Origin: Pleurocapsa minor HA4230-MV1
GTDB taxonomy: Bacteria > Cyanobacteriota > Cyanobacteriia > Cyanobacteriales > Xenococcaceae
DNA: 64,000 nucleotides
Assembly: GCA_019359095.1 (NCBI GenBank)
Contig: JAHHHZ010000011.1
Span: 372,001 to 436,000 of the forward strand
Direction: 5' to 3'
The notes below the pieces were generated by a model. It searched no databases, had not been told where the DNA came from, and saw only the letters and a list, made by a program, of their open reading frames with translations. Below are positions 55,995 to 64,000 of the stretch, piece by piece (within the stretch, counting starts at the first letter, position 1; every line of letters begins with the position of its first letter). The translations under genes were made by a program, and so were the position numbers.

Positions 55995-56412
55995 TCTAGG
56001 TTCGGGTTAAGACAATTTTGGGGGTAATTTTACAAAGTAATAATATTTTTTAATTTCTTAATGCTACGGCTAATTGTATAGTTACTAACTTTAAGGTTTG
56101 TTTGTGCTTGAAGTCTTTTTAATCCTTCTTATGAGGTTTTATAGCCATACATAAAAACGTTAGGATATTTCTTATATGAAGTCCGTTTAAACAATTCCAA
56201 TTAAAACTCGCGCCCTAAAGGATATGCGAAGCGGTATGCTTTAGCACTAGCTTCGCGTCGCAAAGACGCTAAGACGCAAAGATTTTATTAGAAGTAATTA
56301 AGCGGACTTGATATTACTTCCTACTTCCTATTTCCTATTTCCTATTTCCTATTTCCTACTTACGAGCCGATTACTATTAATGTCCTAATCTAATTTTGTA
56401 CGGCTATAATTG
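55995..56412. other. Intergenic region with palindromic and STRR repeats
   Basis: No gene seen. It holds a palindromic cluster near 56215-56280 (GCGAAGC, GCTTTAGC, GACGC words), TATTTCC heptamers at 56315-56360, and copy 2 of the TACGAGCCGAT repeat at 56361-56406. It lies between convergent genes. Confidence 0.55.
56315..56406. repeat. TATTTCC heptamers with TACGAGCCGAT-family repeat, copy 2
   Basis: Five TATTTCC/TACTTCC heptamers lead into TACGAGCCGATTAC and then TGTCCTAATCTAATTTTGTACGG in two parts, the same order as the minus strand of copy 1 (5248-5175). Copy 3 is at 63162-63195. Confidence 0.75.
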
Positions 56413-56838
56413 CTAGCGCTCGATCATCAACTTGCTCTCTACTGTTGCTAATAACTCGTCAATAATTCGGTTATGAAAATAGTGAGGCGGATTCCACTTA
56501 ACCCACTCGGAAGAACTATGTTCAGTCATCACAATCTCTAATTCTTCACTTACCCAAGCAAAAAAAATCACCAAAGATTTCTCAACTTTTTCCCCCCCGA
56601 AACGTCGATAACGAGGATAATAAATTGTCCTAAAGCGAAAATCTAATTCTAAACAGACTTGTTTCCGAGTAATTCCTGTCTCTTCAAATAATTCTCGCAG
56701 TGCGCACTGTAACTCTGTCTCTCCTGGTTCAATATGACCTTTGGGCAAATCATAACGATACGAACGCTTCATCAACAAAAATGATGGTTTTTGAGTTTTT
56801 GTGAAGCAGATTACACCGCAGGATTTTACTTTTTCCAT
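56413..56838 (-). CDS. NUDIX hydrolase
   Basis: About 141 residues from ATG 56838; upstream alternatives are an ATG at 56853 and a TTG at 56874. The Nudix box is complete: GHIEPGETELQCALRELFEE followed by TGI, fitting G-x5-E-x7-RE-U-x-EE-x-G-U. The upstream VKSCGVICF and FRFRTIYYPRYRRFGGEKVEK suggest the diadenosine tetraphosphate hydrolase group. Cytoplasmic nucleotide clean-up. It follows the DUF952-yjbQ pair on the same strand and may be cotranscribed. Confidence 0.88.
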   Translation of the reverse strand: MEKVKSCGVICFTKTQKPSFLLMKRSYRYDLPKGHIEPGETELQCALRELFEETGITRKQVCLELDFRFRTIYYPRYRRFGGEKVEKSLVIFFAWVSEELEIVMTEHSSSEWVKWNPPHYFHNRIIDELLATVESKLMIER

Positions 56839-56896
56839 GGAAAGCGAGCGCATGACAGAGACGATCTTCGTCAAGATAAATGATTCAAGTCATAAT

Positions 56897-57247
56897 TCAA
56901 ATTTTTAATTCTTCAGGCAGATCGAAGCCACCATCAGTATTACAGGGAAAAGCGATCGCCTCAATCACAGCATCAATAGGCAATACACCATAAAAGTGAG
57001 GATATAATTCAATACCCCCCTCCAGATTTTCCTCAATTAGACCATCTTTTATTCTAGATGAATCGATCACTAATATCACAAGTCCGTTTTGTTCGGCATA
57101 AAAACGCTCAGCTACGGTCAAGAGTTGATGACGATAGGAAAGATGAATAAACTGTGATTGGGCAAATCCTTTCGGTTGATATTCGCCCAGAATTTGGGCA
57201 TCTTTCCATTCAGCAGAAGAGGTGATGTGATATGTTTTTTGACTCAA
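56897..57247 (-). CDS. DUF952 family protein
   Basis: 116 residues matching the DUF952 pattern: YHITSSAEWKDAQ at the start, FAQSQFIHLSYRHQLLTVAE, then LVILVIDSSRI and GGIELYPHFYGVLP. The His/Tyr-rich fold resembles the NAD-dependent ADP-ribosyl transferase-like group, but activity is unproven. Overlaps the upstream yjbQ gene by four bases (ATGA), so translation is coupled. Confidence 0.88.
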   Translation of the reverse strand: MSQKTYHITSSAEWKDAQILGEYQPKGFAQSQFIHLSYRHQLLTVAERFYAEQNGLVILVIDSSRIKDGLIEENLEGGIELYPHFYGVLPIDAVIEAIAFPCNTDGGFDLPEELKI

Positions 57248-57669
57248 GATGACTCACCGCTGATATGAACAATAATCTCTCGATAATTACCACGTTGGCG
57301 ATGTTCCCAAAGATATATTCCCTGCCAAGTCCCTAAAACTAACCTACTGTTAGAAATCGGGATCTGTTCTGAGGTATGGGTTAGAGCCGAGCGAATATGA
57401 GCGGGCATATCATCCAGTCCTTCTGCACCGTGGATATAGCGACTGGCATCTTCTGGTACTAGCCGAGCAAAAAAGTTCTCCAAATCAATTAAGACATCAG
57501 GATCGGCATTTTCTTGGATTAATAAAGAAGCAGAAGTATGGCGAATAAAAATTGTACAGAGTCCTGTAACCACATGAGATTTAGCCACAGCCTGTTCTAC
57601 TTGACTAGTAATGTTATGGAGCGATTTACCTGTAGTTTTGATTTTTAAAGCTATTTGATGGTGTTTCAT
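57244..57669 (-). CDS. yjbQ: YjbQ/UPF0047 family protein
   Basis: 141 residues with the UPF0047 signature IFIRHTSASLLIQENADPDV and later HGAEGLDDMPAHIRSAL and LGTWQGIYLWEHR. Members show weak thiamin-phosphate synthase activity; the physiological role is uncertain. Overlaps DUF952 by four bases and follows the protease-GUN4 gene by 15 bases, so the four leftward genes (57685, 57244, 56897, 56413) may be one operon. Confidence 0.92.
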   Translation of the reverse strand: MKHHQIALKIKTTGKSLHNITSQVEQAVAKSHVVTGLCTIFIRHTSASLLIQENADPDVLIDLENFFARLVPEDASRYIHGAEGLDDMPAHIRSALTHTSEQIPISNSRLVLGTWQGIYLWEHRQRGNYREIIVHISGESS

Positions 57670-57684
57670 TGGTAATTGCTGAGT

Positions 57685-59379
57685 TTAATTTTTAGATTTC
57701 GGTGGTTTGTTGATGTCAGGCTGATTCTTGCTATTTACATTATTACCAGGGTTTTGAGCCGTGTCGGCAGAATTTGCTTTGGCTTCTGCTTCCAACTCTG
57801 CGGTGGTGGGGTTAAGATTGCAGCGAGCAAATAAGGATTTAATCACATTTTGTTCTTCATCTGGGAGCGCAAACCACCAGGGGAGATGACCTGCGGGGGC
57901 TTTTGACGGCTCAAAGTCTAGCTCGTCGTAAAGCAGATAACCGCTACCGTTGGCAACTTCTCCTTTTTTCCAACCTACCTCAGTAGCAAAACGTCGCCAA
58001 GTTTGAGTTGAAAAGTCTCCATCTTGGTTAACGTTCTGCCACACTTGTTGTTGCGGACTAAAGCCAAATTGATTGTTACTGTATTTCTTCCAGAGATAAT
58101 CTACGGTTCTAACATCAGGGCAAGAATATTCCGCAATAGTTTTTAGTTCGATAAAGATATGCTGATTATCATTTTTAGCGGACTTGATAATCTGCTCAAC
58201 CAATTGATAGGTATGTAGATCTGCTTCTGACCATTTACCCTCCTTAAGGAGATCGCGCAGCTTAGTGTAATCAATCCCAGTTTTAGGCGAGATTAAAGCA
58301 ATTTTTTTAGTGGTGCTAGTAACTGAAACCTCCTCTAGCTGTTCTGGCTGATTGGGTTTAGCTTCAGTTTCGACGATTACTTCGGGTTTGCTTGCTGGTT
58401 TGGGCTGTTCTACTGGTTGTTCGGCTTCGGTTTCGACGATTACTTCGGGTTTGCTTGCGGGTTTAGTTGCTGGTTTGCTGCCAGAACCAAAGGTTGGTAC
58501 AGATGAAACATTATTAGAATTAATTGGTGACGGTTGGCTTGGAGCTGTTGGTTTGACGGGTGTTTTGGCTGGGGGAGCGGGTTTTGTCGCTGGCTGTTGG
58601 GCTGCCACTTCAGGTTTGGGGGTTGCTGCTGGGGGATTTTGCGCGGTGGGTTGAGCCTCTAATTTAGCGATCGCCTGTTGATAACTAACAATCGGAATTG
58701 CATAGTTGGAAGTACCGCCTGAAATCGCATTAACATTCGCTTCTCCATGAATTCCAATCATGACCCCATCTCGACTAAAAACAGGTCCTCCACTCATCCC
58801 AGGAAAGGCTTCCCCACTATAGATTAGAGAATAGCCATTTGCAGTAGATTTTGGCAAAATACCCACTATATTAGCCGTAAAAAAGCGATAATAGCGATTA
58901 TCTTCCCGCCGTAGTTCCCCTGGATAGCCCGCAAAATAGACAATTTGTCCTTCACTCAGGCTACCAGAATCGCCCAATTCGGCAGTTTGATAATTTTGGT
59001 CACTGCTAAATTGAAATATAGCCAGATCTACCCCTGGCAATTGTTTAATGCTGCTGGCTATTACCTGATGTTTTCGACCATCAATAGTCTGTACGGTGTA
59101 GCTCCCTTGATTTTTCATTACGTGCCAGTTGGTCAAGACGGTATAGTTGCCATCCTGGTATTCGAGGATTGAACCAGAACCAACATTCGCTCCATCTATA
59201 CGGACAACAATTTGTTTGGCACGAAGATTAACTTCTTCTGGCGCAAGAGCCTGAGCTAGTTGAGAGACTTCAGCTTGAGTCTGTTGGGTGGCGATCGCAC
59301 TGAGTAAGATACCTGATGCTAAGATGCTACTTACTGCCCCTGTAATGGTTAGTTGAGTAATTTTATGCTTAAATTTCAT
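57685..59379 (-). CDS. Trypsin-like serine protease fused to a GUN4 domain
   Basis: 564 residues. A signal peptide/anchor (residues 1-36) precedes a trypsin-like domain with catalytic His86 (LTNWHVM), Asp118 (GVDLAIF) and Ser196 (PGMSGGPV). A Pro/Lys/Ala-rich linker of about 100 residues contains two copies of KPASKPEVIVETEA. The last about 150 residues, from DYTKLRDLLKEGKWSEAD, form a GUN4 domain (RTVDYLWKKYSNNQFGFS, PAGHLPWWF). GUN4 domains bind porphyrins and regulate Mg-chelatase in the stand-alone protein. Here the domain would be exported with the protease, so a porphyrin-sensing periplasmic or lumenal protease is possible. Confidence 0.88.
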   Translation of the reverse strand: MKFKHKITQLTITGAVSSILASGILLSAIATQQTQAEVSQLAQALAPEEVNLRAKQIVVRIDGANVGSGSILEYQDGNYTVLTNWHVMKNQGSYTVQTIDGRKHQVIASSIKQLPGVDLAIFQFSSDQNYQTAELGDSGSLSEGQIVYFAGYPGELRREDNRYYRFFTANIVGILPKSTANGYSLIYSGEAFPGMSGGPVFSRDGVMIGIHGEANVNAISGGTSNYAIPIVSYQQAIAKLEAQPTAQNPPAATPKPEVAAQQPATKPAPPAKTPVKPTAPSQPSPINSNNVSSVPTFGSGSKPATKPASKPEVIVETEAEQPVEQPKPASKPEVIVETEAKPNQPEQLEEVSVTSTTKKIALISPKTGIDYTKLRDLLKEGKWSEADLHTYQLVEQIIKSAKNDNQHIFIELKTIAEYSCPDVRTVDYLWKKYSNNQFGFSPQQQVWQNVNQDGDFSTQTWRRFATEVGWKKGEVANGSGYLLYDELDFEPSKAPAGHLPWWFALPDEEQNVIKSLFARCNLNPTTAELEAEAKANSADTAQNPGNNVNSKNQPDINKPPKSKN

Positions 59380-59574
59380 CTATTTAATTTTGAGCGATAA
59401 TTTTGAGCGGGTTTAACTATAAATAACTACTAAATATTAATAATTTAATTAACCAGATTGGGATAATTATTAGCTATTGTATTTATTGTCGCAAAATAAC
59501 AATTGTAAGTTTCTCCCGATTGGACAGCAAATGAACTGAAGTTTCTAGCCTATTGCTGCTAAATTATGCTTATT

Positions 59575-60849
59575 TTAGGGAACAGGAGCAAATACCTTGA
59601 GACTTTGAGGTAAGCATTCAATCTCTAGAGGTGTATTGCCGATAATTTCACCATCTAAAACAACTTTTTGGATTGGGTTGGCAGAAATTTTTACTTTTGG
59701 CGATCGCAAATGAACAACATTATCTAATCCTGCGTTAGTTCTAATCAGGGCAGCCCCCAACATGCCTAAGAGCGTAGTTACCGCCTGTAGCTTGTTATCC
59801 ACCGTGGCAATAGTAATATCTAGCAAACCGTCATCGACAACCACTTCACCTATTCCTTGAGCTAAGACTGATGTGGGTGGTGCAGCATTGGCAATGGTGA
59901 TTGCCCCCGCCTGGAAAGTTCTAATTTCTCCAGCAATTTCGATTTCCGCCTCAAACAGTTGCTGTTCGTCTAACTGCCTCCAACCTGCCATGATATAAGC
60001 CAAAGAACCCCAGCGATTTTTAGCCTCGCGATCGGCTTTTTCGATCGTTTCGGCTTCATAACCAATCCCCGCCAAGAGAATTAAGGGCAAATTGTTACAT
60101 AGAGCAGCATCAATGGTTCTAACTTTCCCTGCCAAAATTATTTCACAAGCTCGTCTAAGTTGATTAATTTGCTGGGTAATACCCAAAGCCATACTAAAAG
60201 CATTCGCCGTGCCTCTAGGGATAACGCCCAAAGGAATATCCGTACCGATAACTGCCCCTGCCACTGCCGAGATCGTACCATCACCTCCCGAAGCAATAAT
60301 CAAATCAGCATCCTGAGCGATCGCCTGTTCGGCTAATTCTCGCGGATCGATATCAGGACTAGTTAAATGAACCTCAAGGTGTAAATGAGGCTCTAAAGTT
60401 TGCTTAATAAATTCCAAGTCTTGTTGGCCGTTGCCATTACCCGATATAGGATTAAAAATCAAATGAGCTACCAAACTTTGAGCAAAACTATTGGCGATCG
60501 CTTCTGCTGTGGCTAAATTAGTCGCTAAAGGGACTAAGTGTAAATTGCAAATCCGCAGTAGTGCTTGAATGTCTGGCTCATCAGGTTGTGCGTTTAAAGG
60601 ATCGATTAAAAAAATTACCGCAATCACTTCCCCCGCAACGACTTTGGCAGCGATTTGGACATCTCCTCCCAATGAACCTGATGCCATAATTTCTATTTTG
60701 AGCTTAGTTGCGTCCTTAATTCTTTTCCCTGTAATCCCTGTAGCAATTAGATGATAGCGAGACAACAAAGGCTGATGGTTAAGCGCAAAATTTACCATTT
60801 CATCTTTCTTTGCGTCGTGGGCAATTAGAGCAATTGTTCTAGCCATATG
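59575..60849 (-). CDS. Methylglyoxal synthase fused to a YegS-like lipid kinase
   Basis: About 424 residues from the ATG giving MARTIALIAHD; an upstream ATG at 60894 adds 15. Residues 1-120 are a methylglyoxal synthase domain (HDAKKDEMVNF, TGITGKRI, SGSLGGDVQIAAKV, FLIDPLNAQPDEPDI). Residues 135-424 are a diacylglycerol/sphingosine-kinase-like domain (LIFNPISGNG, IIASGGDGTISAVAGAV, IPRGTANAFSMALGI). One half makes methylglyoxal from dihydroxyacetone phosphate and the other phosphorylates a lipid; both touch triose-phosphate and glycerolipid metabolism. Confidence 0.9.
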   Translation of the reverse strand, partial: HMARTIALIAHDAKKDEMVNFALNHQPLLSRYHLIATGITGKRIKDATKLKIEIMASGSLGGDVQIAAKVVAGEVIAVIFLIDPLNAQPDEPDIQALLRICNLHLVPLATNLATAEAIANSFAQSLVAHLIFNPISGNGNGQQDLEFIKQTLEPHLHLEVHLTSPDIDPRELAEQAIAQDADLIIASGGDGTISAVAGAVIGTDIPLGVIPRGTANAFSMALGITQQINQLRRACEIILAGKVRTIDAALCNNLPLILLAGIGYEAETIEKADREAKNRWGSLAYIMAGWRQLDEQQLFEAEIEIAGEIRTFQAGAITIANAAPPTSVLAQGIGEVVVDDGLLDITIATVDNKLQAVTTLLGMLGAALIRTNAGLDNVVHLRSPKVKISANPIQKVVLDGEIIGNTPLEIECLPQSLKVFAPVP

Positions 60850-61087
60850 TTCTAGCCATAGTCGAATGGGGTAGCTGATAACTGAAAATACCAATAGTTC
60901 GGTTAGTACGGTTAAAGTTCGGTTTTAAAGGTTAAAACAAGGTAAATCCTGGTAGATAGATGCGTTAAAATCATTTGTACGAACTCTGACATCAAAGCAA
61001 TAATTAGAGCTTAGATATTGTTTCTCCCGTCAATTTGTCGCGTAGATAACAATATAACGTAAGAGGTAAATTTACTAAGTAAAACCT

Positions 61088-61777
61088 ATGGATTCACCAA
61101 TTCAGGCAGTACAAGCTCCCTATAGAGGAGGCGGTGGTAACTATCGCACTCCACCCCCAGATTTACCTTCTCTGCTATTAAAAGAGCGCATTATCTATTT
61201 AGGTCTTCCTTTAGTTTCTCCTGATGAGTATAAAGACCAAATGGGAATTGACGTTACGGAGTTGATCGTAGCTCAATTACTCTTTCTACAATTTGATGAT
61301 CCAGACAAACCAATTACCATGTACATCAACTCTACTGGTACTTCTTGGTATGGCGGAGACTCCATTGGTTTTGAAACAGAAGCTTTTGCTATCTGTGACA
61401 CTATGGACTACATTAAGCCCCAAGTACATACTATCTGTATTGGTCAGGCGATGGGAACGGCAGCGATGATTCTCTCTTCTGGAGCCAAAGGCTATCGCGC
61501 CAGCTTGCCCAACGGCACAATTATTCTGCATCAACCCCGTCAGGGTGCAAGAGGACAAGCAACCGATATTCAAATTCGTGCCAAAGAAGTCATTGAAAAT
61601 AAGCGAGCTGTCTTGGAAATTTTTAGTCGTAACACTGGTCAATCAGTAGAGAAGCTAGAAAAAGATACAGACAGAATGCTTTATATGACTCCCCAAGATG
61701 CCAAGAACTACGGCTTAATCGATAAAGTTCTAGAAAGTACTAGCGATCTGCCTACTCCTGTAGCTGCTCTTAGTTAA
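61088..61777 (+). CDS. clpR: Clp protease subunit ClpR (catalytic Ser absent)
   Basis: 229 residues of the ClpP fold. At the catalytic Ser position the usual GLAASMGA is GQAMGTAA (about 119-126), so the Ser is lost; the downstream IILHQPRQGARGQATDI matches the His-bearing ClpP region. This is the inactive ClpR subunit that forms the mixed ClpP3/R core in cyanobacteria and plastids. The active partner follows after 110 bases that contain heptamer repeats. Confidence 0.93.
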   Translation: MDSPIQAVQAPYRGGGGNYRTPPPDLPSLLLKERIIYLGLPLVSPDEYKDQMGIDVTELIVAQLLFLQFDDPDKPITMYINSTGTSWYGGDSIGFETEAFAICDTMDYIKPQVHTICIGQAMGTAAMILSSGAKGYRASLPNGTIILHQPRQGARGQATDIQIRAKEVIENKRAVLEIFSRNTGQSVEKLEKDTDRMLYMTPQDAKNYGLIDKVLESTSDLPTPVAALS

Positions 61778-61781
61778 ATAC

Positions 61782-61816
61782 AGCTTTCAGCTTTTAGCTC
61801 TTAGCTTTTAGCTAAA
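61782..61816. repeat. TTAGCTT/TTAGCTC heptamers between clpR and clpP
   Basis: About five AGCTTTT/AGCTCTT-type heptamers (complement of AGCTAAA) in the gap of the clp operon. Confidence 0.75.
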
Positions 61817-61887
61817 TCAAAGCTAATAATTCACAGCTTTAAACAAGAAGAACACTAGAAACCCCTAATAAAGGTAAATTAAAGTCT

Positions 61888-62487
61888 ATGCCCATTGGTA
61901 TTCCCAAAGTTCCCTATCAAATGCCTGGTCAGCAGTATAGCGACTGGATTAGCATTTATGACCGCTTATATCGTGAGCGCATTATTTTCCTCGGCCGAGG
62001 AGTTAATGATAGTCTAGCTAATCAAATTATTGCGATCATGCTCTACCTGGATTCTGAAGATCCTGGTAAACCGATCTACCTTTATATCAACTCTCCTGGT
62101 GGTTCCGTAACTGCTGGATTAGCTATCTATGACACGATGCGTCACATCAAGTCTGAGGTAGTAACTATTTGTGTTGGTTTAGCTGCCTCTATGGGGGCAT
62201 TTTTGCTCTGTGGTGGCACCAAAGGTAAGCGTTTAGCATTGCCTCATTCTCGGATCATGATTCACCAGCCTTTAGGGGGTGTTCAAGGACGCAGACAGGC
62301 GACAGATATTGATATTGAAGCCAAAGAAATTCTGCGCCTTCGTGACCAATTAAATCAAATGATGGCCGATAATACGGGGCAATCGATCGAAAAAATCAAA
62401 AAAGATACCGATCGCGATTATTTTATGTCAGCTTATGAAGCGATGGAATATGGTCTAATCGATCAAGTAATTGAAGACAAGCAATAG
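61888..62487 (+). CDS. clpP: ATP-dependent Clp protease proteolytic subunit (ClpP3 type)
   Basis: 199 residues. Catalytic Ser101 in [11 protein letters not shown], His126 in [10 protein letters not shown] and an Asp near 177 in [11 protein letters not shown] complete the triad; [12 protein letters not shown] forms the oxyanion region. Partner of the adjacent ClpR in a two-gene operon. Works with a ClpC-type ATPase to degrade cytosolic proteins. A hairpin terminator follows. Confidence 0.95.
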   Translation: MPIGIPKVPYQMPGQQYSDWISIYDRLYRERIIFLGRGVNDSLANQIIAIMLYLDSEDPGKPIYLYINSPGGSVTAGLAIYDTMRHIKSEVVTICVGLAASMGAFLLCGGTKGKRLALPHSRIMIHQPLGGVQGRRQATDIDIEAKEILRLRDQLNQMMADNTGQSIEKIKKDTDRDYFMSAYEAMEYGLIDQVIEDKQ

Positions 62488-62516
62488 TCTTAACTAATGA
62501 CAAATAATTTTAATCT

Positions 62517-62549
62517 ACTGGTGAGTTAATTAAACTTGCCAGTTTTTTT
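62517..62549 (+). terminator. Rho-independent terminator of the clp operon
   Basis: Hairpin ACTGG..CCAGT with a perfectly palindromic inner AGTTAATTAAACT, followed by seven T residues, 30 bases after the clpP stop. Confidence 0.8.
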
Positions 62550-62858
62550 AGGACTCGATTAGCTAAAAAAATTTAATTAAATTTATGAGATTTATTTTTT
62601 GGCTTTTGACTATTATTAACTAATTGTTAAATATTTTATGATTACTTATGTAACTGTTAAAGTTGCAAAAATAAGGCAAAGTTAGATTTTTGTTGCCAAA
62701 ATACTTGGGCAAATATACTACTGATAAAGCTGTAACTCTTTACTAAACTAGGAAGTGTCTTCAAATATCAAAAATAATCTCAGCTTTGCTAATAATTAAC
62801 TATTAATATTTATACTGTTTATGAAATTGGTAAATAATTGAGTGTCGAGTCTAAAAAA
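62550..62858. other. AT-rich intergenic region
   Basis: About 300 bases of AT-rich DNA between the clp terminator and a small ORF. No gene, repeat or clear regulatory site was recognised. Confidence 0.45.
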
Positions 62859-63026
62859 ATGAATATTCATACTTTAAGAAGTAACATCACCAAAAGTAGA
62901 AATACTTTAATCGGTAAAGTTCTCAATACGAAGAAAAATCTTAATTATTTAAAAGATTTGGAATCTTGGGGCAGCCTGGAGATTGTTAATTCTAACGAAG
63001 CTTATATTGAATATAGATTGATTTAA
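62859..63026 (+). CDS. Small basic protein, hypothetical
   Basis: 55 residues from ATG 62859; a TTG at 62838 would give 62. Basic N-terminal half (LRSNITKSRNTLIGKVLNTK) and an acidic C-terminus (SLEIVNSNEAYIEYRLI). A strong terminator directly downstream supports a transcribed small gene. Not recognised. Confidence 0.5.
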   Translation: MNIHTLRSNITKSRNTLIGKVLNTKKNLNYLKDLESWGSLEIVNSNEAYIEYRLI

Positions 63027-63049
63027 GCTTTAATACAAATGATTTAAGG

Positions 63050-63082
63050 AGCTGCTTCAGACTGTGAGGCAGCTTTTTTTTT
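63050..63082 (+). terminator. Rho-independent terminator
   Basis: Stem AGCTGC/GCAGCT extended by TCA/TGA around GACTG, followed by nine T residues, 24 bases after the small basic protein gene. Confidence 0.85.
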
Positions 63083-63161
63083 GCTGGTAAACCTGTAAAG
63101 TAGTTATATGGCAATACTAGGCAATGTTAGGAAGTTTTTTATTACTACCTACTACCAATAA

Positions 63162-63195
63162 AGCCAATCACCCTAATTGTCCTAAGCTAATTTAC
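63162..63195. repeat. TACGAGCCGAT-family repeat, copy 3
   Basis: AGCCAATCACCCTAATTG then TCCTAAGCTAATTTACG, colinear with copies 1 and 2 but lacking the TACG before AGCC. CTACTAC heptamers precede it and the repeat ends directly at the hisIE start codon. Confidence 0.65.
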
Positions 63196-63196
63196 G

Positions 63197-63838
63197 ATGT
63201 CCTCAAGTAAAACTAAAAATTACAACTTACCTCTAGACAAAATTCGCTTCAATGAACAAGGATTAGTCCCAGCGATCGCCCAAGACTACCTTGATGGTAC
63301 AGTGTTAATGATGGCGTGGATGAATCAAGAATCGTTACAGAAAACTTTGGCGACGGGAGAAACTTGGTACTGGAGTAGATCCCGTCAGGAATTATGGCAC
63401 AAGGGCGCAACTTCAGGGCATATTCAAAAAGTGCGATCGCTGCGTTACGATTGTGATAGTGATGCTTTACTAATCACCATTGAACAGGTTGGGGATATTG
63501 CCTGTCATACAGGGGAACGTAGCTGTTTCCATCAGATCGATGAGAGCAAAATTGCACCTCCTGCCGACACTTTATCAGAAGTCTATCGCGTAATTTGCGA
63601 TCGCCTGGCTAACCCTATCGAGTCCTCCTATACCTGTCAGTTAATTGCGGGAGGAGACAACAAAATTCTCAAGAAAATTGGCGAAGAATCAGTTGAAGTA
63701 GTAATGGCTTGCAAAGACGATCGACCAGAAGAAATTGCCTCGGAAGTGGCAGACTTGCTCTATCACACCCTAGTTGCCCTGGCTTATCACAAGGTGGATA
63801 TCCGCGATGTTTATCGTCAACTGCAATCTAGAAGGTAA
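63197..63838 (+). CDS. hisI: Bifunctional phosphoribosyl-AMP cyclohydrolase/phosphoribosyl-ATP pyrophosphatase
   Basis: Performs steps two and three of histidine synthesis. 213 residues: a HisI domain (about 1-115) with [28 protein letters not shown] and the metal-binding Asp and Cys residues ([19 protein letters not shown]), then a HisE domain (about 120-213) with [17 protein letters not shown] and [14 protein letters not shown] repeat of the TACGAGCCGAT family lies right up to the start codon. hisG is at the other end of the window. Confidence 0.95.
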   Translation: MSSSKTKNYNLPLDKIRFNEQGLVPAIAQDYLDGTVLMMAWMNQESLQKTLATGETWYWSRSRQELWHKGATSGHIQKVRSLRYDCDSDALLITIEQVGDIACHTGERSCFHQIDESKIAPPADTLSEVYRVICDRLANPIESSYTCQLIAGGDNKILKKIGEESVEVVMACKDDRPEEIASEVADLLYHTLVALAYHKVDIRDVYRQLQSRR

Positions 63839-63840
63839 AT

Positions 63841-63917
63841 TGATTACTGGTTACTAATTACTGATTACTGATTACTAATTACTAATTAGCGATCGCTCAT
63901 TGCTCACTGCTCACTGC
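63841..63917. repeat. ATTACTG/ATTACTA and GCTCACT heptamer arrays
   Basis: About six ATTACTG/ATTACTA heptamers (complement of the AGTAATC type) from 63841 to 63888, a HIP1 octamer, then three GCTCACT/GCTCATT heptamers at 63894-63917. The GCTCACT part encodes the last residues and stop of the minus-strand gene that runs off the window. Confidence 0.8.
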
Positions 63918-64000
63918 TTTGCGAATTTCTGAGTAAAACGAGGTTTGCTTGGTACCGTCGCTGTATTTGACTACTGTGGTACGCATTTTGAAGTTGTCGC
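63897..64000 (-). CDS. C-terminal end of an unidentified protein (partial)
   Basis: The open minus-strand frame enters from the window edge and reads DNFKMRTTVVKYSDGTKQTS, then FYSEIRKAVSSEQ and a TGA. The 33 visible residues look protein-like. The last five residues and the stop fall in GCTCACT heptamers. Too short to identify. Confidence 0.5.
   Translation of the reverse strand, partial: DNFKMRTTVVKYSDGTKQTSFYSEIRKAVSSEQ

Noticed and set aside
58352-58654. 100-residue Gly-rich plus-strand ORF
   Set aside because: Exact antisense of the Pro/Ala-rich linker of the protease-GUN4 protein; repetition comes from that linker.
1-64000. GCGATCGC octamers as regulatory sites
   Set aside because: They occur throughout genes and gaps alike, as the genome-wide HIP1 repeat does in cyanobacteria; no site-specific role can be inferred.

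Overview
The window is chromosomal DNA from a cyanobacterium. The octamer GCGATCGC (HIP1) occurs all along it. It carries cyanobacterial signature genes: crtH, a clpR-clpP pair, a TIGR03279 PDZ/radical-SAM protein, a DUF3318 protein, GUN4 and ARC6-type IMS domains, and a vMAP/AAA_35 ATPase. It is AT-rich, dense in heptameric short tandem repeats (STRR), and his genes are scattered (hisG at one end, hisIE at the other). A large-genome unicellular, baeocystous or filamentous form fits; the species cannot be fixed from this sequence.

Layout. 0-5 kb: hisG, an ABC exporter, a tiny membrane protein, rdgB and a CBM2/beta-helix protein. 5.2-6.3 kb: the decayed 3' end of a two-partner-secretion haemagglutinin gene, split by a repeat element. 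6.4-21 kb: a small Cys-rich secreted protein, a predicted toroid glycan-active protein, an SbcD-like nuclease, TIGR03279, a pentapeptide protein, uppP, DUF3318, a STAS-sugar transferase fusion, a TIGR04168 phosphoesterase, a haloperoxidase-like protein with a changed active site, and a vMAP-AAA ATPase. 21-35 kb: a 2049-residue kinase/AAA/GAF/PAS/AAA_35 protein, a carotenoid oxygenase, a small decayed island beside a tRNA 3'-half remnant, a gluconokinase, crtH, a degenerate histidine kinase and a transposase remnant.

35-50.3 kb is the most unusual part. A divergent cluster shares the promoter gap 39851-39985. Leftward it encodes a vWA lipoprotein, two membrane proteins with related N-terminal coiled coils (one ending in an ARC6-type IMS domain) and a class-A beta-lactamase-fold hydrolase. 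Rightward it encodes a polytopic membrane protein, a tubulin-like GTPase, an about 1080-residue protein with an actin/Hsp70-like ATPase fold, and three coiled-coil proteins carrying five copies of an apparently unnamed C-terminal domain; a further membrane protein follows. My inference is a multi-component, envelope-linked cytoskeletal or membrane-remodelling machine.

50-64 kb returns to ordinary genes: pyrE, a CAU tRNA, a CorC-type CBS protein, a TauE permease, a TM2 protein, a ComEA-like protein, NUDIX, DUF952, YjbQ, a protease-GUN4 fusion, a methylglyoxal synthase-lipid kinase fusion, clpR-clpP, hisIE, and the 3' end of one more gene.

Repeats matter here. AGTAATC, GGAAATA, AGCTAAA and GCTCACT heptamers lie in many gaps and in several places supply the last codons or stop of a gene. 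A separate repeat family with a TACGAGCCGAT core has three copies, and a GTAGGTTGGGTT inverted-repeat element has two.
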